DNA of 64,000 nt from Acinetobacter geminorum (lineage in GTDB: Bacteria > Pseudomonadota > Gammaproteobacteria > Pseudomonadales > Moraxellaceae), in the NCBI RefSeq assembly GCF_013009345.1, contig NZ_JABELE010000002.1:124001-188000 (forward strand), given 5' to 3'. Each line of letters starts with the position of its first letter. Position 1 is the stretch's first letter. Of this stretch, positions 16,936-24,986 are shown one piece after another. The notes beneath the pieces were generated by a model. It did not search any database. It was not told the DNA's origin and saw only the letters and a list, made by a program, of their open reading frames with translations. The position numbers and the translations under genes were made by a program.

Positions 16936-17726
16936 GTAGGTAACGCCTCCTTACCGCTTTGTTTTTGTACCCTTAAACTTTCAAATAGCTGTTCTCTGAG
17001 CTGAATAAATTGAGAATCCGATTTAATTGAGCGAATAGACTCGCCCTGACGATATCGTTGGGCAAAATCGAGATGTAGAGTTTCTACAATTTTGCCTGGA
17101 TGCGCTGTCATTAGTACCAGCTGATTGCTGAGCAATAATGCTTCTTCAATGTCATGAGTAATCAAAAAGAAGCTTTTATTTTGTTGAATCCATAAATCGA
17201 GCACTAACTGCTGCATGTTTTCACGCGTAAAAGCATCTAATGCGGCAAAAGGTTCATCTAATAAAATAAACGGCGCGTGACTGATCAAAGCTCTGGCAAT
17301 ACCAACACGTTGTTTCATACCACCGGAAAGTTCCCAGATATTGGCTTTTTCAACGTGACTTAAACCCACAATTTTTAAAATTGCGTTCACTTGTGCTTCG
17401 ATATCCGCGCGCTTTAAACCTTTTAACTGCAAAGCGAAGCCAACATTATCTGCAACATTCAACCAAGGAAGTAAGGCGTGATCTTGAAATACAACAGCAC
17501 GAGTTACATCTGGTCCAGTTACGACTTCATGATTTACAAGCACATCACCTGAACTCGGCTTTTGAAACCCTGCCAAGATATTAAGCAAAGTTGTTTTGCC
17601 ACAACCCGACTCACCTAAAATCACGGTTAAAGAACCTTCTTCAATGGTTAGGTTAATGTCTTGTAAAACTGGCTTTTGCTGTTTAGGAAAAGTCAGATGA
17701 ATATGTTTGGCTTCTAGTACACTCAT
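16932..17726 (-). CDS. tauB: Taurine/sulfonate ABC transporter ATPase
   Basis: 264 aa. Walker A GESGCGKTT near residue 38, signature LSGGMKQRVGIARAL, Walker B ILLDEPFAALD and the switch His in LITHDIEEAL are all present. It energises taurine import with TauC and TauA. Start lies 9 bp after the tauA stop. Confidence 0.94.
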   Translation of the reverse strand: MSVLEAKHIHLTFPKQQKPVLQDINLTIEEGSLTVILGESGCGKTTLLNILAGFQKPSSGDVLVNHEVVTGPDVTRAVVFQDHALLPWLNVADNVGFALQLKGLKRADIEAQVNAILKIVGLSHVEKANIWELSGGMKQRVGIARALISHAPFILLDEPFAALDAFTRENMQQLVLDLWIQQNKSFFLITHDIEEALLLSNQLVLMTAHPGKIVETLHLDFAQRYRQGESIRSIKSDSQFIQLREQLFESLRVQKQSGKEALPT

Positions 17727-17735
17727 GACAACTCC

Positions 17736-18758
17736 TTAAGGCTGCAAAAATGAAGAATTCACATTGCCTTTATAATCGGCTTTCAGTTGATCGACTTTGC
17801 CCTGACCTTTTAAGAACTTCGCTGTATCAAAAATATTTTGCGCAAATTCACCATCTAACGTTTGTTTTTGCTGAGCGTGGTCAAGGTAAATATTTCCTCT
17901 TAATAAAAGCGGGATATCTTTTGCATCAGAACCTGTGAGCTGCGCAATTTTTTGCACGTTATCGGCATCTTTAACGTAAGCGGCTGGGTCTTGATTATAT
18001 TTTTCGAGTTGCTCAAGTGTGGTTTGAACAAAAGCTTTCAAGAAGTCAGGATTTTTCTCTGCAAAATCTTTACGTACAACCCATAAGTCATAAGTTGGAG
18101 CGCCCCATTCACCGACTTGTTTTGAGTCGGTTAAAACCGTACCAGATGCTTTGGCTTTACTTAAAGCAGGTTCCCAAACATAGGCAGCATCAATATCACC
18201 ACGTTCCCACGCCGCTGAAATTTCAGGTGGACGCAAGTTAATAATTTTTACTTTGTCTTCTGGAATGTTCCAATGTTTAAGTGCAGACAAAAGGCTGTAA
18301 TGGGTTGTCGAAACAAACGGTACAGCAATGGTTTTGCCAATTAAATCTTGAGGAGTTTTAATTCCTGACTTATTACTTACTACTAATGCTTCAGATCCAC
18401 CAAGTTTTGATGTAATTAAGAATACTTCAATCGGTAAATCACGGCTTGCTGCAGCAGCAAGTGGACTTGAGCCAATATTGCCAAGTACGACATCACCTGA
18501 AGCAAGTGCGTTTACAACATCTGAACCCGCATCAAATTTTTTCCATTGAATGATACGTTGACTATGTTTTTCATAGTCTCCATTCGCCTGTGCAACTTTG
18601 CTTGGGTCAACTCCGGTTTGATAAGCAATCACGACAGGTTTGTTGTCACGAACTAAAGCACCCGTATTATTATCTTTCTTATTTTGCCATACGATAAATG
18701 CAACAATTGCTACAACCACAATTGCCGTGATAATCAACGGTTTGGTCTTTGTGCTCAT
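17736..18758 (-). CDS. tauA: Taurine-binding ABC transporter subunit with N-terminal membrane anchor
   Basis: 340 aa. After a short basic lead (MSTKTK) comes one long hydrophobic helix, PLIITAIVVVAIVAFIVW, then a linker and a typical SsuA/TauA-type binding domain (AYQTGVDPSKVAQANG, GNIGSSPLAAAASRDLPIEV, AYVWEPALSKA). No signal-peptidase AXA site and no lipobox Cys follow the helix, so it is probably tethered to the inner membrane instead of free in the periplasm. The ATG at 18758 is preferred to an in-frame TTG upstream. First gene of the tau operon. Confidence 0.9.
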   Translation of the reverse strand: MSTKTKPLIITAIVVVAIVAFIVWQNKKDNNTGALVRDNKPVVIAYQTGVDPSKVAQANGDYEKHSQRIIQWKKFDAGSDVVNALASGDVVLGNIGSSPLAAAASRDLPIEVFLITSKLGGSEALVVSNKSGIKTPQDLIGKTIAVPFVSTTHYSLLSALKHWNIPEDKVKIINLRPPEISAAWERGDIDAAYVWEPALSKAKASGTVLTDSKQVGEWGAPTYDLWVVRKDFAEKNPDFLKAFVQTTLEQLEKYNQDPAAYVKDADNVQKIAQLTGSDAKDIPLLLRGNIYLDHAQQKQTLDGEFAQNIFDTAKFLKGQGKVDQLKADYKGNVNSSFLQP

Positions 18759-19217
18759 AATTTCATGATCTTTCAATAATATAAGCCCATGGTATGCAGC
18801 CGGCTTTATAATGAAAAATAAAAAAATATGAGTTGCTTATCAGGTTTTTATAAATAACTTTTCCTTATAAGTTTTTATCTTTTGGGAAAAAGCAAATTTT
18901 AAATAATCTTATAGAATAGATACAAAATTAAAATACTTATATATCAATAAGTAAAAACGACATTCCCAAATCATATGATTGTGAAAGCCTGACATATGCC
19001 CTTTAGTATTTTATCCTCTGATATTTGATCATTTTTATTTTTGCTTATTGTATCCAGAGTTTTGCATCTAATTAATTTTCTTTCTTTTATATAAGGTTTA
19101 GATTTTATTATCTTTTTATCTTAAAACCTCTGCAAATATTGAGATTTGGACAAATCTTTTTCTGGTTTATACATGACGCAAATTTAATTTTTATTTTTTA
19201 AGAGGAGAAAAATTCTT
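18759..19217. promoter_or_regulatory. Divergent tauA/porin promoter region
   Basis: 459 bp of AT-rich DNA without a credible gene. It holds a perfect 12-bp palindrome AATCATATGATT at 18969-18980 and a CTTATAAG palindrome near 18870. These are possible operator sites for the sulfur regulators of tau genes (CysB/Cbl type), but no consensus was recognised. The porin ribosome site AGAGGAG is at its right end (19201-19207). Confidence 0.4.
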
Positions 19218-20402
19218 TTGTTTAAACATTCTCAAATTTTGACAAAAACATTAATTACAACATCTTTGCTTACATTCAGCCTTTCAAGTCATGCAGCGCT
19301 TACCTTTGGCAATGCTGAAGAAGGTCAACTTAAAGTAAGCGGTACTGTTCGAGCTAAATATGTTTATGATTTTGACTCTGATCCCACTACCAGTAAATTT
19401 TCTTTTAATGACGCAGTATTATGGCTGGACTATAACTCTCCGAAATGGATTGGTCGTTTAGATTATCGAGTTTATGAATATTACGGACGTCTAGGCGATG
19501 CCAATTGGCTCACCGATGCATGGTTAGGTTATAAAATTAATGATAACAGTAAAATTATTGCTGGCTTAAACCCCGTTCCTTTTGGCTTGGGTCGCTTTTG
19601 GGGAAATACTTATTATTTAGGCATTGCCAATAGTGCTGGTTGGGAAGATGTACACAACCTTGGGGTGAAATATGATTTCAATGATGGAATCAATGAAGCA
19701 CAACTCGCCTTTTATCCTACCGATGGTGGCACCTATAGAGGTAAAAGCAAAGACTCGAGTCGATTTAGTATCAACCCTATCAATGCGGATGACTCTGTAC
19801 CACAAGGCACCAATACTAAAGAAAAGAACTCCATTGTTGTTCGCGGTGCTCATACCTTTAAAAATGTCTTAGGCCAAGAAAATTTCTCTACTCAACTGGG
19901 TGCATCTGCATGGTATTCCACCATTGAAAATAAACGTTCAGGGCAAGATGGCGATCGCCAAGTCTATTCGGTTTTTAGCAATACCAATTATAACCAATGG
20001 AATTTACAGCTTTTGGCCGGTTATCAAGACATTGATAATGCCGACACTCAATATAAAGATCATCTGACTCTGGGCGGTTTCGATTATTCATTTAACTCTG
20101 CAACCAAAGGTCAGATTTATTCAGCCGAACTGAGCTATTTATTTCCTCAGCAGTTTGGCCCGATTACCTCTGTCCGCCCGTACCTAAACTATAGTTCTTA
20201 CCGAAAAGAACAAGATGGCTTTAAAGACTCAACCCGTTTTATACCCGGTATTGCCTTTAACTATCAAAAATTGACAGTACAAGCCGAGTTGTTGATGGGC
20301 AAACATGACCCATATTTAGGTGATAGTGAGGGTCTGGCAGCTGGTGGAACTAACGATAAATGGAATAAAAAAGCGTTTGTAATTTTTGCTTATTACTTCT
20401 AA
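19218..20402 (+). CDS. Outer-membrane porin linked to the tau operon
   Basis: 394 aa. The signal peptide runs to SLSSHA with cleavage before ALTFG. The rest alternates in short beta strands and ends in AYYF, with a terminal aromatic as outer-membrane barrels require. The start is a TTG: AGAGGAG sits ten bases before it, and no ATG lies between there and the hydrophobic core of the signal peptide. It is divergent from tauA, so it probably lets sulfonates through the outer membrane. Fold and location are well supported; substrate is inferred. Confidence 0.85.
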   Translation: MFKHSQILTKTLITTSLLTFSLSSHAALTFGNAEEGQLKVSGTVRAKYVYDFDSDPTTSKFSFNDAVLWLDYNSPKWIGRLDYRVYEYYGRLGDANWLTDAWLGYKINDNSKIIAGLNPVPFGLGRFWGNTYYLGIANSAGWEDVHNLGVKYDFNDGINEAQLAFYPTDGGTYRGKSKDSSRFSINPINADDSVPQGTNTKEKNSIVVRGAHTFKNVLGQENFSTQLGASAWYSTIENKRSGQDGDRQVYSVFSNTNYNQWNLQLLAGYQDIDNADTQYKDHLTLGGFDYSFNSATKGQIYSAELSYLFPQQFGPITSVRPYLNYSSYRKEQDGFKDSTRFIPGIAFNYQKLTVQAELLMGKHDPYLGDSEGLAAGGTNDKWNKKAFVIFAYYF

Positions 20403-20407
20403 CTCTA

Positions 20408-20441
20408 AAAATAAAGGCCAACAGATGTTGGCCTTTATTTT
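20408..20441 (+). terminator. Terminator of the porin gene
   Basis: A 16-bp stem AAAATAAAGGCCAACA / TGTTGGCCTTTATTTT with a very short loop and a T-rich tail. Confidence 0.92.
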
Positions 20442-20470
20442 ATTTAGAGATTTACTTTCACTCTAATCAA

Positions 20471-20713
20471 TTACTGGTGAATTGCTGAGAGGAAGTTCTG
20501 TTTTATCTTCATCGATAACATTGACATCTTCGTATACTGCTCACGGATTAAAGCCCCCTTTTTTTAATACGGGCAAAAGTCGGTCTGAAATTTTCTGCCA
20601 ATTCATCATAACGTGATGACTGCTTCACCCCACACGCGAGAAATACTTAAGGCCTGACTAAGTGCTGCATGCGTTAGTGAACCGAGATGATGCTCAAAAT
20701 TTAAATTTCTCAT
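20471..20713 (-). pseudogene. Decayed fragment resembling the N-terminus of an SfnB-type acyl-CoA dehydrogenase
   Basis: Read on the minus strand in shifting frames, an ATG start gives about 35 residues ending HAALSQALSISRVWGEAV, then, after a stop and a frame change, YDELAENFRPTFARIKK, then ALIREQYTK in another frame. The middle piece resembles the N-terminal LAEQFRPIFARIAEGA segment of the SfnB-like acyl-CoA dehydrogenases found in sulfonate and dimethyl-sulfone loci. At least two frameshifts and a truncation are needed, so it is a fossil. The identification rests on about 25 residues and is weak. Confidence 0.35.
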
Positions 20714-20831
20714 GTAAGTAAAACCAATATTGCTTTGCTTTTACCATAAAATATTTATTTCACATGAAAACGATTATTTTTTTATAACTGTATTCATTCT
20801 TTATATAAAGCAAAACAAAAGCCTGAAAGCG

Positions 20832-21650
20832 CTAAGCAATCTCTTTCTTGTTAAGACTATGCTGACTTTGCAATAAGGTTTGCATATATTCTGAATAGAC
20901 AGATAACTTTTCAAAAATATGTTCTGAATAAAACATGTCGTCAATTAAATGCGTCATTTGAGGCGTCGTGAAAGTGTCACAGAGTCCTACCAATTCAGCA
21001 TTCATTTGAGCAAATTTCGCGCATAATTTGACATAAGTTTCATCTTTATTTTTGAATAATAATTTCCGCATTTCTAAGCCATTGAGGTTTTTTAAGTCAT
21101 CATGTTTTGTGGTTTTAATCCAATAAATTTTTATTTTTAAAAACTGTTCAAGTTGATTTAGAGCCTCTAAATCAATTTCTAAATATGTTATTAAAAAAAC
21201 TGTAGAGATATCACTTCGGCATAGTGCCTTGATTAAGCTTAGATAAATAAATTCGACTTCATTAAGCTCTGCAAGTTCCAAATCGATATAAATTTTTAGA
21301 CTTTCTAAAACGTCATCTACTTTGAATAAGGCTTTTTTTTCAGCTTGGTAATATTTATTAAGAATAGAAAGCACAGGCGTAGTCGCAGGCGTTGTATAAA
21401 TAGCAGCCTTATTTAGGTTAGCAAAAATAAATGGTGAAAATAGATAAGCCACACTACTTTGCTGTGGCTCAATATGAGATTGGATTAAATATACAGTTTC
21501 AGATTTAGAAAAGTCTCTGAGTACTTTCGCTCTTAATAAAGTAGCTTCAAAATTAACGTAAGTCTGCTCTAACTGAACTAATGTAGATACAGGAATAGGC
21601 TGATTTTTAATAATTTTATGCAGGACATTGAGTTGAGAAGTAATAAACAT
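20832..21650 (-). CDS. Uncharacterised 272-residue protein
   Basis: A long open frame with normal codon usage and a plausible ATG (MFITSQLNVLHKIIKN). I recognise no family. The protein is rich in Leu, Lys, Glu and Ile, lacks a signal peptide or clear membrane helices, and looks largely helical, with segments such as LNQLEQFLKIKIYWIKTTKHDDLKN and the acidic FKVDDVLESLKIYIDLELAELNEVE. It stands alone between the decayed fragment and the cio operon and is AT-rich compared with its neighbours, which fits a strain-variable gene. A cytoplasmic protein is likely. Confidence 0.7.
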   Translation of the reverse strand: MFITSQLNVLHKIIKNQPIPVSTLVQLEQTYVNFEATLLRAKVLRDFSKSETVYLIQSHIEPQQSSVAYLFSPFIFANLNKAAIYTTPATTPVLSILNKYYQAEKKALFKVDDVLESLKIYIDLELAELNEVEFIYLSLIKALCRSDISTVFLITYLEIDLEALNQLEQFLKIKIYWIKTTKHDDLKNLNGLEMRKLLFKNKDETYVKLCAKFAQMNAELVGLCDTFTTPQMTHLIDDMFYSEHIFEKLSVYSEYMQTLLQSQHSLNKKEIA

Positions 21651-22293
21651 TTTTTAACATCCAAGCTATTTTAGAAGAGCTACACTTAAATCAGGTCTTT
21701 AATAACCTACGTAACAACCAGACCTCACGCAAAACAACAAAGGAATAAAAGAGAAGAAACTATTCTGCGCTTATTACCCAAAGTCGCATTCACTTTGTTT
21801 TGGAGAGTGATTTTGGCCATTCGTAAATCTTGTTCATTTATTTTGGACTTTTGAAGAATGGATACATAGCTACAGATAATTGAAAAAAAACTATAGCACA
21901 CCTCATGACTGCTCCAGACTGTTATAGTTTTATAAAAAATTTCTGTATCTACATATACAAAAAGAGTAAGTGCATGATTAGGGAAACTTCTTAAGGTAGG
22001 TAGTTTTCATGAGACGATCTATTGCATATCGCCAGATATTTCATCAATGTTTCAATGCAACATGCATTTTTACAAATGCAACATCAAGCATAAACTTTGT
22101 TAACAGATTGAGAACAATCAATCAGTCTATTCTCTTGGAATATCAAGCAATTATATTGCTTAACCCTGTTGGCATTTTACTTGCTAAGAACATTTATCAC
22201 AGAAGTAAGTTTAATCGCCAAAATACTTTGTTGCCTGAAAATAAGTATTTAACTCATTCAATCATCATCAGCTAGTTCACAGGGGGAAAGTTT
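21651..22293. other. Intergenic region upstream of the bd oxidase operon
   Basis: 643 bp with no convincing gene. It contains the inverted repeat listed at 21887-21931 and an 88-codon frame at 22009-22275 that I do not trust. No FNR-type box was seen. GGGGGAAAG just before 22294 is the cioA ribosome site. Confidence 0.5.
21887..21931. repeat. Inverted repeat with 9-bp arms
   Basis: AAAACTATA pairs with TATAGTTTT across a 27-base spacer, flanked by A and T/A-rich runs. It could be the end of an untranslated RNA or an operator; nothing further supports either. Confidence 0.35.
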
Positions 22294-23739
22294 ATGAGCC
22301 TCGGTCTAACCGCTCTAGAATTAGCGCGAATACAATTTGCTTTTACAGTATCCTTCCATATTATTTTTCCGGCCACTTCCATCGGTCTTGCCTGCTTTTT
22401 AGCAGTGTTAGAGTGGAAATGGTTAAGAACCCAAGACCCGATTTATAAAGATCTATTTAAATACTGGATTAAGATCTTTGCCGTTGCCTTTGGTATGGGT
22501 GTGGTCTCGGGCGTAGTCATGAGTTACCAGTTCGGTACGAACTGGAGTGAATTTTCACGTGTCGCCGGAAGTATTACTGGTCCTTTACTTACCTATGAAG
22601 TCTTGAGTGCCTTCTTCTTAGAAGCAGGTTTCTTAGGCATTATGTTATTTGGTTGGGGCCGTGTTGGTCCTCGAGCCCATTTCTTCGCAACACTTATGGT
22701 TGCCATCGGAACATGTATTTCCATGTTCTGGATCTTATCTTCGAATAGCTGGATGCAGACCCCTCAAGGCTTTGCTATCGAAAATGGCATTATTGTGCCA
22801 AAAGACTGGTTTGCAATTGTCTTTAACCCATCCTTCCCTTACCGCTTTGCCCACATGGGTGCAGCAGCTTTCTTAGTTTCATCATTATTGGTCGTCGGAA
22901 CATCTGCATGGCATTTAGTAAAAGGCCGTCGCGATGAGTTGGTGAAAAAATCGTTCTCGATGGGTCTCTGGATGGTACTTGTGACTTCATGTTTGCAAGT
23001 AGTGATTGGCGATAACCATGGGTTAAACACCCGTGAACATCAACCTGCCAAACTTGCAGCAATGGAAGGACATTGGGAAACTAATCACAATGAACCAATG
23101 CCATTATTGCTATTTGCAATTCCCGATATGAAAGAAGAACGTAACCACTTCGAAGTAGGTGTTCCTTATTTGGGTAGCTTAATTTTAACGCATAGCTTAG
23201 ATGGCCAAGTGACAGGTTTAAAAGATTTCGCACCAGAAGATCGTCCAAATTCAACCATCGTTTTCTGGAGCTTCCGTGTGATGGTGGGTCTTGGTGTACT
23301 CATGGTCACTTTGTCTTTAATTGCGCTTTGGTTACGTAAGCGTGGAAAACTCTATGAAACATCTTGGTTCCATAAATTTGCTTTAGTAATGGGGCCTTCT
23401 GGTTACGTTGCCATGCTTGCAGGTTGGGTAACAACTGAAGTCGGTCGTCAACCGTGGGTTGTATACGGCATTATGCGCACAAAAGACGGGCTTTCACATA
23501 CTGTTTCCGCAGATCAGGTCGGACTTAGCCTGTTTATTTTTGTGGTGGTCTATACCATCGTTTTTGGTAGCGGTATCTACTACACCTTAAAACTGATTAA
23601 TAAAGGCCCTGTATTTATCGATACACCAAATGTTGAAACTGGTGGCGTTGGACACTTTAAAACACCAATGCGTCCACTCAGTGCGGTCGATGAAAACATT
23701 GACGATAATCAAAAATCTGGGGAGAAACATCATGATTGA
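22294..23739 (+). CDS. cioA: Cyanide-insensitive bd-type quinol oxidase subunit I
   Basis: 481 aa with about nine membrane helices. The haem ligands are visible as the His of SFHIIFPATS near residue 22 and the His of YRFAHMGAAAF near residue 186. The quinol loop is short, as in the CIO/CydA-short group, and GWVTTEVGRQPWVVYG is conserved. It oxidises quinol and reduces O2 with low sensitivity to cyanide. It overlaps cioB by 8 bp. The last 30 residues are polar and cytoplasmic. Confidence 0.94.
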   Translation: MSLGLTALELARIQFAFTVSFHIIFPATSIGLACFLAVLEWKWLRTQDPIYKDLFKYWIKIFAVAFGMGVVSGVVMSYQFGTNWSEFSRVAGSITGPLLTYEVLSAFFLEAGFLGIMLFGWGRVGPRAHFFATLMVAIGTCISMFWILSSNSWMQTPQGFAIENGIIVPKDWFAIVFNPSFPYRFAHMGAAAFLVSSLLVVGTSAWHLVKGRRDELVKKSFSMGLWMVLVTSCLQVVIGDNHGLNTREHQPAKLAAMEGHWETNHNEPMPLLLFAIPDMKEERNHFEVGVPYLGSLILTHSLDGQVTGLKDFAPEDRPNSTIVFWSFRVMVGLGVLMVTLSLIALWLRKRGKLYETSWFHKFALVMGPSGYVAMLAGWVTTEVGRQPWVVYGIMRTKDGLSHTVSADQVGLSLFIFVVVYTIVFGSGIYYTLKLINKGPVFIDTPNVETGGVGHFKTPMRPLSAVDENIDDNQKSGEKHHD

Positions 23740-24739
23740 TCTTTCTTTAATATGGGTCGGTATTATTGGTTTAGGTGTTTTAATTTACGTGGTCATGGAC
23801 GGTTTTGACTTAGGAATCGGAATTATGTTCCCTTTCATTAAGAACAGCCAAGAACGTGATGTCATGATGAATACCGTCGCTCCTGTTTGGGATGGTAACG
23901 AAACTTGGATGGTTCTCGGTGGTGCTGGTCTATATGCTGCCTTCCCGCTGGTTTATTCAACAGTTTTATCCGCACTATATTTACCGATCATTTTTATGGT
24001 AATTGCCCTGATTTTCCGTGGCGTTGCTTTTGAATTCCGTTTTAAAGCTCACCGTACCAAACATCTTTGGGACTTGGCTTTTATTTGGGGTTCAGTTTTA
24101 ACGAGCTTCCTTCAAGGGATTATTTTGGGTGCTTATATTCAAGGAATCAAAACCGAAAATGGTATTTTTGCTGGTGGGTCTCTTGATTGGCTTTCTCCGT
24201 TTACGATCTTCACAGGTATTGGCGTAGTTGCCATGTATGCTACTTTAGGCTGTGGATGGCTGATTTTAAAAACCGAAAAAGGTTTGCAGCAACGTATGTA
24301 TGAGCTTATGCCAAAGCTAATTATTGCGCTGCTCATTATTTTTGGTGGCGTGAGTTTATATACGCCGTTGACTCATCCTGAAATTGCAGATCGTTGGTTC
24401 TCTTTACCAAATCTGTTCTATTTTAGTCCTGTACCGATTTTGGTCTTATTGTTTGTTGGCCTGATTTTATTGGCATGTAAAAAGCAAGATCATGACCTCA
24501 AACCATTTGCATATACATTGGCTCTCGTTTTCCTTGCATTTACTGGTTTTGTGATTAGTTTATGGCCATATATTATTCCGCCATCAGTCACAATCTGGCA
24601 AGCCGCAGCACCGCATTCAAGCCAGATGTTTGCTTTGGTTGGCGCACTTATTCTGATTCCGATCATTATTGCTTACACCATTGTGTCTTACTGGGTATTT
24701 AGAGACAAAGTTCGTGTAGGTGACGAAGGCTATCACTAA
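23732..24739 (+). CDS. cioB: Cyanide-insensitive bd-type quinol oxidase subunit II
   Basis: 335 aa with eight to nine membrane helices. The family opening YVVMDGFDLGIGIMFPF near residue 19 and WDGNETWMVLGGAGLYAAFPLVYS near residue 56 are decisive. The start at 23732 has GGGGAG eight bases before it and lies inside the cioA 3' end; a longer frame upstream is a shadow of cioA. It pairs with CioA in the inner membrane. Confidence 0.95.
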   Translation: MIDLSLIWVGIIGLGVLIYVVMDGFDLGIGIMFPFIKNSQERDVMMNTVAPVWDGNETWMVLGGAGLYAAFPLVYSTVLSALYLPIIFMVIALIFRGVAFEFRFKAHRTKHLWDLAFIWGSVLTSFLQGIILGAYIQGIKTENGIFAGGSLDWLSPFTIFTGIGVVAMYATLGCGWLILKTEKGLQQRMYELMPKLIIALLIIFGGVSLYTPLTHPEIADRWFSLPNLFYFSPVPILVLLFVGLILLACKKQDHDLKPFAYTLALVFLAFTGFVISLWPYIIPPSVTIWQAAAPHSSQMFALVGALILIPIIIAYTIVSYWVFRDKVRVGDEGYH

Positions 24740-24753
24740 GTATGGAGGGTTTT

Positions 24754-24888
24754 ATGAAAAAGTCATCCGTTAAACTCAATCAAACCCAATGGTTTATTTT
24801 GCTATGGCTCGGTGGTTTTTTAGCCTTAGCTGTGATTGCGGGATTGTTTAAAGTTATCTTGATTTATGCAGCCCCTTACTTAAAGTAA
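24754..24888 (+). CDS. Small membrane protein of bd oxidase operon, DUF2474 type
   Basis: A 44-residue protein with one membrane helix: WFILLWLGGFLALAVIAGLF, then a short tail. GGAGGG lies six bases before the ATG, 15 bp after the cioB stop. Short one-helix proteins of the DUF2474 type commonly follow cioAB and are thought to play the part that CydX plays for CydAB, stabilising the oxidase. The match is by length, helix and position. Confidence 0.78.
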   Translation: MKKSSVKLNQTQWFILLWLGGFLALAVIAGLFKVILIYAAPYLK

Positions 24889-24904
24889 ATCTATTGTTCT
24901 AAAC

Positions 24905-24937
24905 AAATGCCGTTTGTAGATTCTGCAAACGGCATTT
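24905..24937 (+). terminator. Terminator of the cio operon
   Basis: A 12-bp stem AAATGCCGTTTG / CAAACGGCATTT with a 9-base loop and a short T/A tail. Confidence 0.85.
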
Positions 24938-24986
24938 ATTATTGATTAAGTGCTTCTTTCATTTTGTTATTTCGTGCAGCCCCTAC

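Noticed and set aside
22009..22275. 88-codon open frame before cioA
   Set aside because: Composition and residues do not look like a real protein and no family is recognised; more likely leader DNA.
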